DNA from: Duganella alba
Lineage (GTDB): Bacteria; Pseudomonadota; Gammaproteobacteria; Burkholderiales; Burkholderiaceae_D
Assembly: GCF_009674495.1 (NCBI RefSeq)
Contig: NZ_WKJN01000034.1
Location: 1 to 60,439 of the forward strand
Direction: 5' to 3'
DNA: 60,439 nucleotides
Shown: piece by piece, positions 35,101-41,915 of the stretch
Position numbering within the stretch: position 1 is the first letter of the stretch
How the letters are laid out: every line of letters starts with the position of its first letter
Position numbers and translations under genes: made by a program
Notes under the pieces: generated by a model
Databases searched by the model: none
What the model was told of the DNA's origin: nothing
Seen by the model: only the letters and a program-made list of their open reading frames with translations

Positions 35101-38100
35101 AGCGCTCTTTCGCGATCGCTATCCTCGCCGCTTTGGCTGAGTCGCACTCCTTCTGAGCCAGAGGAATGAGCTTCGACAGCCATTCTTGCGCCAACATGCT
35201 ATTGGTGATGGAATTAGTTTGGCCCGTTTCGCTACTGTCGGGACGTGCGAGATTCCTAGCCTCATCAACGCATTCTTTCAGAACGCCGGAGGAAGAAACT
35301 AGCAATTCCTCCTGAATTCCCCAAAGACGCTCCAGTTCACGAGCTTTTTCGAATACGACATCTCCCACCTGCAACGCATAGTTATAAATGAGAGTTCGCT
35401 CGTGAGACTGAAGTAACGCTACCGGCGAAAGCGCAGCAAGAATATCCATTCGACTTAAACTAACTGCTTGATCATGGAGAGCGCGAAGTACGTCGTTCTT
35501 GTCAACCGCAGGCAAGTACCTCTGAACATCGATCTGATTCGTAAGAACGCACGCCATGAGGTAGTCTGTGATGCAGCTAGGATCGATCTGCCCGTCTAAA
35601 ATCCCCTTGTCAAAGAAATCTTCAGGATTAGTGCAGCGTACTAGGTTAGGCTGCTCAAGCAGCGCGTTGACTCCCATGCGCAGCGGAGATGCGATGCGAT
35701 CGTTCGTAAGAACGGCGCGAAACATACGAACGCAAAGGTCATCGCTCCCCTTGTGTGTTTGATCGCCAACCAACCTGGTCGCCTGCTCGTAGGGGCAACC
35801 GTCGAATGCCATTCGATTCTGCTGCTGCACGGACTTTAAACGCTGTACTGCATCCTGCAGCTGGATGGCAGCACTAGCAATTTGTTCTGCAGCGTGATCC
35901 GCCGCTGCCCGGTCATCGTATTTGACTTCGCCACCATCCATTATTCGCCGATAACCTTTAACCAATTTATCGACACGCTGTTGTATGACAGATGGGCTGA
36001 GTCGTTTTATGTTCTCCGTCGATGCGGGTGGCGCTAGTTCTTCACGTAAAGGAACAATTTCAGTTTGTACAAATTCTGACCACGCGCGTTGGCAGTGCCT
36101 TCTCAAAATTTTCCCGCCGGCTGCTTGCCAGTACGAGTTGATCTTACGCCGAAGATTATCCTGAGCACTTCTAACTAATTTCTCAAGGGTTGAAGAATCT
36201 GCTGTTTCACTGTTGTTAACCCTCGAGCGAAGGACATCTATAGGGTTAATGTTTGAGGCCCAACCATTGAGCAAGAATGTGACCACATCACTAATTGCGA
36301 CATCCTTGTATTTCGCAAGAGATACTATTTGATTTATTTCATTGCGATCAAGCGTGCTAGGCAATGTTGGTCTTAGGGCTTCCAACATCACGCTGACCGC
36401 GAAATCGGGCTTAGCCTTTCCATCAGACACGCGATCGCGCAAATATGCTACGCGATTTCGATCTATACCTATGGCGACATTGGAGGGATTGGTCAGTAAG
36501 CGATCGGCATGTTCAAGCTCGGAAAGATGCAGCGATGGATTTTTCGCACCTTGATTTTGAGCGAGCGAGCCAATGTACGCGCGCGCGAGAAAACCATCTG
36601 CCCATGCCTTAGGGATGGCCTCTGCCAAAGTAATAAAGAAGCTTTCCTGTGCCCATGGAGCCGAGCCTACATGGCCATTCTCGTCAACCCAATGCGTCTG
36701 CTGAAACAATCGAAAGGTTACAAATTCGTCTTCAGCGCCCAACGCTGTCGAAGTCACCTCACTCCTCGAATCAGCGTCCGTTTCGGAGGCGAGGAGCGTG
36801 TGCGACTCAGTACACTCCGTTGCCTCATTTTTAAGCGGCACACAAGTAGCTAACTCATTACTCAGAATAGGACGGACATTGTCGTCGAACCGCATCGGCG
36901 ACGACGACTCTTCTGGGTTCCCTTCTTGTACCTCAGGTGCCTCTTGGATCGCCAGGGGTTCGAACGAAGTCAGCGCGCTCTTCGATTGAGGCTCGATGTT
37001 ATTCTGTTCTATCGATTGGACGGAAATCTCGAGATTTCCGCGGAGAGCAGCCATCGCAATCTTGCTTCCAAACTCCGACTTGACGACTTCATAAAGTGCC
37101 TCAGCGACGTCTTCAGTCAACTCGGGGTTTTGTTCGATTAACTGGACTAGATTCCTAATGCCGTGCAATGCTTGCAAATTGGGGGCTACAGCCTCAAATC
37201 CAGCATCTATTAAGACCAGTCTTTCCCGAACTGCCGAAAGATCGAACGCGACGTCCTGAGAGTGCCGTATTCTTCGGCACTTCTCACGCAAGCCTTCTGC
37301 CTCACCAGTTGCGAGATGCTTCTCCAACGCGGCCTCAATTTCGATCAGTTCTTCTGTTTCTATGCCAAGTTGTTTGGACAAAGCACTCCATGTGCGATCC
37401 AAACTCTCCAAAGAAAGTATGATGCTTTGAATCTTGGGAATACGTCGAGACTCAATTGCGCTCAGCGCATCTCTAAGATGATCCTGCAATTGCTGACTAG
37501 CCAGCTTGATTTCGGTCAACATCGCTCGATCGATCGGACGTTCTAACTCAACCGCATTTATAGGCGTAGCCCTCGCCGTTGTCGGTTTGTCAGATTCTCG
37601 CTGATCAGCATTTAGTGGCTCTTCGATTAGCGCATTGGCGCGTTCTTGAAGCAAATCTTGCAGTTGGTCGTATGCCTCGCCGAGATTCGCCCAACGCTCA
37701 TCATTTGCCAAGAGACCGGCGCAGACAATTATTAGCGACTCTGGACTAAAACGGTCAAGGAGACTCCTAAGTGCTGCTGATGCCGACGACGCTGAGAATA
37801 CAGGAATTCCATTAGTTTGCATCCCGTTTTCGTCATGCGCGCAGCCCATTGCATCTAAGACAGCGAGAAGTGCCGCCAATTCAGTCTCACCAACCCATCG
37901 ACAAAATGCCCACTTTAAATTGTCTTTTGTAAACTTGTTACCACATAACCGTCGCCGGAGTTTAAGCACAGAGCGACTTAATTCAGCATCTGAAATCATT
38001 CGGACCGCAATTGGAAGTCCACTAATGCTCGTTTTTGAGCCGTTACGCTCGAGACTATGGATAGCCTCGCTAAGGCTTTTTCTCTTCTGCCCACGAATGA

Positions 38101-38221
38101 ATTGAAAGTCCTTCGCAGCGAATTTCCAAAACGAATTGCTAGCCTCTACTGGAATGCTCTCCAATAACTGCTCTAGATTTCGTCCAGGATCGGGTTTCAC
38201 CGTCAATTCAGAAACGCTCAT
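32162..38221 (-). CDS. Giant P-loop (STAND/AAA-like) ATPase of the island, about 2,019 residues
   Basis: About 2,019 residues, soluble. Residues 1-1300 are mostly helical with coiled-coil stretches (for example near 220-330 and 770-850). TYVGRAQEARQV then leads to a Walker A site, SGRKLGKSALL, at about 1330, and Walker B LIILDEADAF at about 1424; SGYRVTN serves as sensor. A winged helix seems to follow (about 1540-1640). The last 350 residues (PIVLLGGLDLL, LGRLPEVTLMWWFERARA, GTDGIPFLVAAIDRLL) look like a second ATPase core lacking a P-loop. ATG 38221 is preferred, since GGAG precedes it; ATGs at 38236 and 38257 are alternatives. Size and layout recall signal-transducing NTPases used in phage defence; that role is inference. 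Confidence 0.7.
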   Translation of the reverse strand: MSVSELTVKPDPGRNLEQLLESIPVEASNSFWKFAAKDFQFIRGQKRKSLSEAIHSLERNGSKTSISGLPIAVRMISDAELSRSVLKLRRRLCGNKFTKDNLKWAFCRWVGETELAALLAVLDAMGCAHDENGMQTNGIPVFSASSASAALRSLLDRFSPESLIIVCAGLLANDERWANLGEAYDQLQDLLQERANALIEEPLNADQRESDKPTTARATPINAVELERPIDRAMLTEIKLASQQLQDHLRDALSAIESRRIPKIQSIILSLESLDRTWSALSKQLGIETEELIEIEAALEKHLATGEAEGLREKCRRIRHSQDVAFDLSAVRERLVLIDAGFEAVAPNLQALHGIRNLVQLIEQNPELTEDVAEALYEVVKSEFGSKIAMAALRGNLEISVQSIEQNNIEPQSKSALTSFEPLAIQEAPEVQEGNPEESSSPMRFDDNVRPILSNELATCVPLKNEATECTESHTLLASETDADSRSEVTSTALGAEDEFVTFRLFQQTHWVDENGHVGSAPWAQESFFITLAEAIPKAWADGFLARAYIGSLAQNQGAKNPSLHLSELEHADRLLTNPSNVAIGIDRNRVAYLRDRVSDGKAKPDFAVSVMLEALRPTLPSTLDRNEINQIVSLAKYKDVAISDVVTFLLNGWASNINPIDVLRSRVNNSETADSSTLEKLVRSAQDNLRRKINSYWQAAGGKILRRHCQRAWSEFVQTEIVPLREELAPPASTENIKRLSPSVIQQRVDKLVKGYRRIMDGGEVKYDDRAAADHAAEQIASAAIQLQDAVQRLKSVQQQNRMAFDGCPYEQATRLVGDQTHKGSDDLCVRMFRAVLTNDRIASPLRMGVNALLEQPNLVRCTNPEDFFDKGILDGQIDPSCITDYLMACVLTNQIDVQRYLPAVDKNDVLRALHDQAVSLSRMDILAALSPVALLQSHERTLIYNYALQVGDVVFEKARELERLWGIQEELLVSSSGVLKECVDEARNLARPDSSETGQTNSITNSMLAQEWLSKLIPLAQKECDSAKAARIAIAKERSLDFAAEVASCFDAENYRGVTVLLNGGRLEEVATVSSVRRTEWRQDAIIRYSSARQALEREFKGKTDEQERLVEMWLGPRNEPSPRETLERLFYSVISGEAGRSVAENQHRFKSLSELRDHSKVRKTIIHCSAIRDYFRRAKLNPSFLPQLAEFSQIVLSASPVSPTKSGGMLDDWARVVNAEHPRALVVFLEPGISGSRRDEICSGFRKRGLAAALIDDIDLCRLLECGKHAEGQDFIPLLEIALEQLSLESISPFSVQDGQHVRIETYVGRAQEARQVALTGNYTRVFSGRKLGKSALLKYIAATYDQERLPSGNTLHVFFITIAGGESESWLVQWIIDEMTSRFDVHESASSTSESPPERFSNYMQRLMQECPRVSILIILDEADAFIEGQLARYDQDRESSLSFRMMKGLPAKVDSQDLHRIRIVFSGYRVTNTRDAVWANAGDVLILRPLTEMEAVHFLRGMLAKAGVDLGIHGPSIARRCGFQPAVLIRFGDSLLKRLSRNSFSATRESLRVTEDEVRATLHDQAVLDEIRTVVNNNFQGNRVGAVVFGATLLALKDLEPGLALRSGPAQVLEKLREIDPEIDWLEKIDPSPVAEIERNLQDFIDRGLLRVSDAARFGVREYRLRFPHFLPVLTQQSEVALEVRQQIQIIRAGSLHRRLSVSVIAESALDTVRYWFSQESVDICKIVVVAGTWPAALIDEKRGIPDRLGCDRRATISSPDEASLKRSITNGVRVFTRVSGQSWQQYLHVANPRPIVLLGGLDLLRETRRQLLSSSDLPVEVATLGRLPEVTLMWWFERARALQFESTDAIASIIKGTDGIPFLVAAIDRLLNKSDGDDVTLDEMNTVMLQFEQALPDLARTVADGNLEYGLANRELELLKMAVRFASEVAEEFDIEREFAADWNAIFGEIEGVIPPLLGDDDRLAMDVLIDAGFLHRVGSAPGAAVSSMGRIRLPADSVTVKIVSILEADNVR

Positions 38222-38257
38222 CAAATTCTCCGCCATGAAATCAAACGTTGCAAACAT

Positions 38258-39021
38258 GCAATGATTGAGTATGTATTACCAAGTGTTTGTAGTCAACGAC
38301 CAACGACCACAAAACGGCGAAAAAATTAGATTTTCACAAATTTTTTATGTTGAGACAGATTTTGATTGAATAAATTCGGCACTCGGTATTGATGAATCTA
38401 CGCCAGTCCTATAACACTCCTGAACCAAACATCGAATTTAGTTAGGCAATAGCAACAGGGCGGCAGCGGGCCTATATGCCCGAACAGGTCTAACGTCACG
38501 TATAAAATCAAGTCTTCTCTAGTGCAGAGCAGCGACTTGCGTCGCGTGGTCAAGGTCATGTGCGGGCGGGTGGGGAGCGACGCCTATATCGCATGTGTTT
38601 CAAAAGGGTTGCCCCCGGGCGGACAACATGACGGCAAGACTCGGATAGAGTTTTGTATTCATATTCATTGTGTCCTCGGAGGCCTATGCAAACTTGGGTT
38701 GAGTTGCTTCGCATATTCCCATCACCACGCTCTTAGAGCGGTTGCAGCAACTTGTCGGCCAAAGAAGGTGGAGCACTTTTACCGGCGAAAGCCTATCCTG
38801 CAATCGCCACTTCGCTATGCTTTTCTTGATAATATCAAGCGCTGAGAGTTCAAATACGGCGCCCGATCAAAAATGAGATAAACGATATATCTCATTTCCT
38901 TACCAATACATACCCTCCATTTCTTTCCGAAACCGTATGAGACATTTATAGCGATACCTCAAAGGCCATAGACAGCAAACGCTTTACCCTATCGAAAAGA
39001 GTTGTCGATAAAGGGGTGCAT
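38258..39021. other. AT-rich intergenic region upstream of the giant ATPase gene
   Basis: About 760 bases. The part next to the ATPase gene (38258-38420) is very AT-rich and probably holds its promoter, on the minus strand. An open frame of 107 codons at 38522-38845 has no ribosome site or recognisable domain. An inverted repeat at 38871-38897 lies before the AlpA-like gene. I see no complete RNA gene; an element-encoded small RNA cannot be excluded. Confidence 0.5.
38871..38897. promoter_or_regulatory. Inverted repeat upstream of the AlpA-like gene
   Basis: AAATGAGATA (38871-38880) and TATCTCATTT (38888-38897) are perfect complements around a 7-base centre, about 125 bases before the ATG of the AlpA-like regulator. 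It could be an operator for that regulator or a weak terminator; it has both A and T runs. Confidence 0.5.
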
Positions 39022-39327
39022 ATGGAGACCAACAAAACCATCCTTGGTACATGCCGCCTGATGCGCTTACGTGAAGTCCTACAGCTATGTGGCTTTTCGC
39101 GTGCGACGCTGTACCGCGAAATCAAGCTACACACATTTCCCGCGCCAGTGAAGTTGCCAGCGCGTTCGGTAGGTTGGCTACAGGATGATGTGACACAGTG
39201 GCTAAACGCACGCGTTGCGCAACGCGGCCCGGCTTATCAGGCACACGCTCAGATCGAGCATCAAGATACCAAGCGCGAAGCGGCGCTCAGGCCTGGCCGT
39301 CGCCGGGCAAGGGACGAAGTGGAATGA
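39022..39327 (+). CDS. AlpA-family regulator / excisionase-like protein
   Basis: 101 residues. LMRLREVLQLCGFSRATLYREIKLHTFPAPVKLPARSVGWLQDDVTQWLNAR is the MerR-like winged HTH of AlpA (CP4-57 type), proteins that activate integrase or excise elements. The C-terminal 30 residues are charged and unstructured. ATG 39022 follows AAGGGG. Its last 41 bases overlap, convergently, the end of the integrase pseudogene, a compact layout typical of tRNA-borne elements. The HTH is complete. Confidence 0.88.
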   Translation: METNKTILGTCRLMRLREVLQLCGFSRATLYREIKLHTFPAPVKLPARSVGWLQDDVTQWLNARVAQRGPAYQAHAQIEHQDTKREAALRPGRRRARDEVE

Positions 39328-40515
39328 CGTCTGCGCCGGCACGCAGCTTATCGAGATAGTCGGCCCAGCGCTGCATCATCAGCCGGCGCGCTGGCAGGTG
39401 CGCGGTACGATTATAGGCACGCCCATTTGGATCGATAACTCGGTGCGCGAGTTGGTGCTCGATCAAATCCACACGTTCGTTCAGCACTTCATCCAGGATC
39501 GTGCGTGCCGTCGCGCGGAAGCCGTGCGCCGTCATCACGTCTTTCGAGAAACCCATAGCGCGCAAGGCGGCGTTGATAGTGTTCTCGCTCATGCAGGCCT
39601 GTTCGGTGCGCAGGCTGGGGAACACGAACTTGCCATGGCCGGTCACGCGATAGAGCTCGCGCAGGATTGCCACCGCCTGCGTGGCCAGCGGCACCATGTG
39701 CTCCGTCTTCATCTTCATCTTGGCGGCTGGGATCCGCCATTCGGCGGCGTCCAGATCGAATTCTGACCACTCAGCGGCGCGCAATTCGCCAGGACGTAAA
39801 ACAGCATGGACGTGAGCTTCAACGCCGATACAGCGACGATATGGCCCTCGTAGGCATCGATAGAGCGCAGGAGTAGCGCCAGTTGTTTAGGTTCTATGAT
39901 GGCGGCGAAGTTGGTGCGCGGGATCGCGATCAACGCGCCGCGCAGGTCTGGAGTCACATCGCGCTCGGCCCAACCGATCGCCACACCATAGCGCAGAATC
40001 TGGCCGCACATCTGCCTCATGCGGTGCGCCGAATCGATGGCACCGCGTGCTTCTACGCGCTGGATCACGGCCAGGACGTCGCGCGGCTTGATGGAGGCCA
40101 CCGGCATCGTGCCAATCACGGGCAGGATATCGTGCTGCAGCCAACCCAGCGCCTTCTGCTGCGTGACCTCGCTGCGTGTGATCGCCATCTTGGACAGCCA
40201 CTCCAGCGCCAGCGCTTCAAAGGTGTTCTGCTCGGACTCCGATACGCTGGGCGCAGTCTTCTTTGGATTGGGATCGGTGCCAGTCCTCAGCAGCTTGCGA
40301 GCATCGGCGCACAGTTCACGCGCCTCTGCCAGTGAGACTTCGGGGTAGGTGCCGAAAGCCAGCGTCCGGTGCTTGCCTTCGTAGCGGTAGTTCATCCGCC
40401 AATATTTGTTGGACTCCCTGACCAGCAGGTACAACGTGCAGCCGTCGCTGTATTTGTCACCGCTGGGTTTGCCGGAATGCTTGAGTTTCCGAATGAAAAG
40501 ATCGGTTAGTGGCAT
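39287..40515 (-). pseudogene. P4-type tyrosine integrase, frameshifted
   Basis: Two overlapping frames together make one integrase of about 409 residues. The first (from ATG 40515, with GGGAGG before it) has the DUF4102-like start LTDLFIRKLKHSGKPSGDKYSDG and the core-binding domain, and runs to ALKLTSMLF. There one base is missing in a TTTT/AAAA run at about 39797-39800; the other frame goes on with RPGELRAAEWSEFDL, so the first catalytic Arg lies right at the break. HGFRATAR, HQLAH and the nucleophile Tyr in YNRTAHLPAR are all kept. Placement beside the tRNA-Thr 3' end is as expected. If real, the break fixes the element in place; a sequencing error in the homopolymer is the alternative. Confidence 0.85.
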
Positions 40516-40547
40516 GGCTGCCTCCCGAAAGGGATCTGGCGCCGATT

Positions 40548-40594
40548 GAGGGACCAAACTTCCGAGTGAGGGACCTGACGCCATTTTGTCCCTC
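40548..40594. repeat. Three GAGGGAC repeats at 20-base spacing near the right border
   Basis: GAGGGACC begins at 40548 and at 40568, and the reverse form GTCCCTC at 40588, exactly 20 bases apart, between the integrase start and the tRNA. The same motif occurs by the left border at 27021-27039. Two helical turns of spacing suit protein-binding sites, probably integrase arm sites or an autoregulatory operator. Confidence 0.65.
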
Positions 40595-40641
40595 ATGGAC
40601 TGTAGATTTTATGATACGCCCTCGAATTTGAGCGGACAACA

Positions 40642-40677
40642 AAAAACCCGCTTCTCCTATGAGGAGAGCGGGTTTTT
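40642..40677. terminator. Bidirectional terminator behind tRNA-Thr
   Basis: AAAAACCCGC and GCGGGTTTTT pair, with TCTCC/GGAGA extending the stem after a one-base bulge and a TAT-containing loop. T-runs are present in both directions. On the minus strand it lies about 30 bases after the tRNA-Thr gene and should end that transcript. Confidence 0.85.
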
Positions 40678-40705
40678 AGACTTCTTGGTATTTCTTACTG
40701 CTGAG

Positions 40706-40731
40706 TTCTGGTGCCGCTTGCCGGAATCGAA
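40706..40731. repeat. Attachment site within the tRNA-Thr 3' end
   Basis: The right copy of the border repeat: TTCTGGTG, two extra C, then GCTTGCCGGAATCGAA, matching 26967-26990. It covers the CCA end, acceptor strand and part of the T-arm, a usual crossover place for P4-type integrases, and the integrase gene lies on the element side. Confidence 0.75.
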
Positions 40732-40784
40732 CTGGCGACCTTTTCATTACGAATGAACTGCTCTACCAACTGAGCTAAAGCGGC
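40709..40784 (-). tRNA. tRNA-Thr (anticodon CGU)
   Basis: 76 bases including an encoded CCA. The acceptor stem GCCGCTT pairs with AAGCGGC, the D-arm reads GCTCAGTTGGTAGAGC, the anticodon loop is TTCGTAA with CGT at positions 34-36, and the T-loop is GTTCGATTC. The order and the G-A pair at the top of the anticodon stem are as in other bacterial tRNA-Thr(CGU), read on ACG codons. Its 3' end is the attachment site of the integrated element; the gene is intact. Confidence 0.97.
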
Positions 40785-40889
40785 GACGACCCGCATTCTA
40801 ACAAAGAACCTTCAGGACAACCAGCCCCAAAATGAGAAATTTTGGCCTGGTTGCAAATATTTCATTGCCTTATGCGGGTTTCAGGCTTT

Positions 40890-41894
40890 TCAGCCTTCCG
40901 TATGGTAGCCGGTGACCACCGCCACTTCGTCGCGCGAGCCGAGGAACACCGGCACGCGCTGGTGCAGCTTGTGCGGCTGGATGTCCATGATGCGCTGTTT
41001 GCCGTCGGTGGCCGCGCCGCCCGCCTGCTCGACGATGAAGGCCATCGGATTCGCTTCGTACATCAGGCGCAGCTTGCCTGGCATCGAGGTGTCGCGGGTA
41101 TCGGCCGGGTACATGAAGATGCCGCCGCGGTTCAGGATGCGGTGCACGTCCGCCACCATCGAGGCGATCCAGCGCATGTTGAAGTTGGTGCCGCGCGGGC
41201 CGGTGTCGCCGGCCAGCAGTTCGCTGATGTAGCGCTGCACCGGCGCGTGCCAGTGGCGCTGGTTCGACATGTTGATGGCGAATTCCTTGGTCGTGGCCGG
41301 GATCTGGATGTCGCGCTGGGTCAGCACCCACGAGCCCATCTCACGGTCCAGCGTGAAGCAGTTGACGCCGTTGCCGGTGGTGAGCACCAGCATGGTCTGC
41401 GGGCCGTACACGGCGTAGCCGGCGGCGACCTGCCTGGTGCCAGCCTGCATGAAGTCGGCTTCGGTCGGCTGGGCCATGCCTTCCGGCGCTTTCAGCACGG
41501 AGAAGATGGTGCCGATCGAGACGTTGACATCGATGTTCGAGGAGCCGTCCAACGGGTCGAACAGCAGCATGTATTCGCCCTTCGGATAGCGGTTTGGAAT
41601 CGGGTGGATGGATTCCATTTCTTCCGACGCCATCGCCGCCAGGTGGCCGCCCCATTCGTTCGCTTCGAGCAGGATTTCGTTGGAGATGATGTCCAGTTTC
41701 TTCTGCACTTCGCCCTGGATGTTTTCGGTCTCGGCGGTGCCCAGCACTTCGCCCAGCGCGCCCTTGCCGACCGAGTGGCTGATGGTTTTGCAGGCGCGCG
41801 CGACGACTTCGATCAGCAGGCGCAGTTCGGCCGGGATCGTGTTGTGCTGGCGTTGTTCTTCCACCAGATATTGTGTGAGGCTGACTCGTTTCAT
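40890..41894 (-). CDS. fbp: Fructose-1,6-bisphosphatase, class 1
   Basis: 334 residues, cytoplasmic. It removes the 1-phosphate from fructose 1,6-bisphosphate in gluconeogenesis. Metal- and phosphate-binding blocks are all present: ASEEMES, LLFDPLDGSSNIDVNVSIGTIF, NRGGIFMYPADTRD, GKLRLMYEANPMAFIVEQAGG. It starts 21 bases after pepN on the same strand, an order seen in many Burkholderiales, so the two are likely cotranscribed. Confidence 0.97.
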   Translation of the reverse strand: MKRVSLTQYLVEEQRQHNTIPAELRLLIEVVARACKTISHSVGKGALGEVLGTAETENIQGEVQKKLDIISNEILLEANEWGGHLAAMASEEMESIHPIPNRYPKGEYMLLFDPLDGSSNIDVNVSIGTIFSVLKAPEGMAQPTEADFMQAGTRQVAAGYAVYGPQTMLVLTTGNGVNCFTLDREMGSWVLTQRDIQIPATTKEFAINMSNQRHWHAPVQRYISELLAGDTGPRGTNFNMRWIASMVADVHRILNRGGIFMYPADTRDTSMPGKLRLMYEANPMAFIVEQAGGAATDGKQRIMDIQPHKLHQRVPVFLGSRDEVAVVTGYHTEG

Positions 41895-41915
41895 GGATTC
41901 CCTTGAGGTGGTAAA

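Noticed and set aside
38522..38845. 107-codon plus-strand frame in the island spacer
   Set aside because: No ribosome site, uneven Cys/His composition and no recognisable family; too weak to list as a gene.
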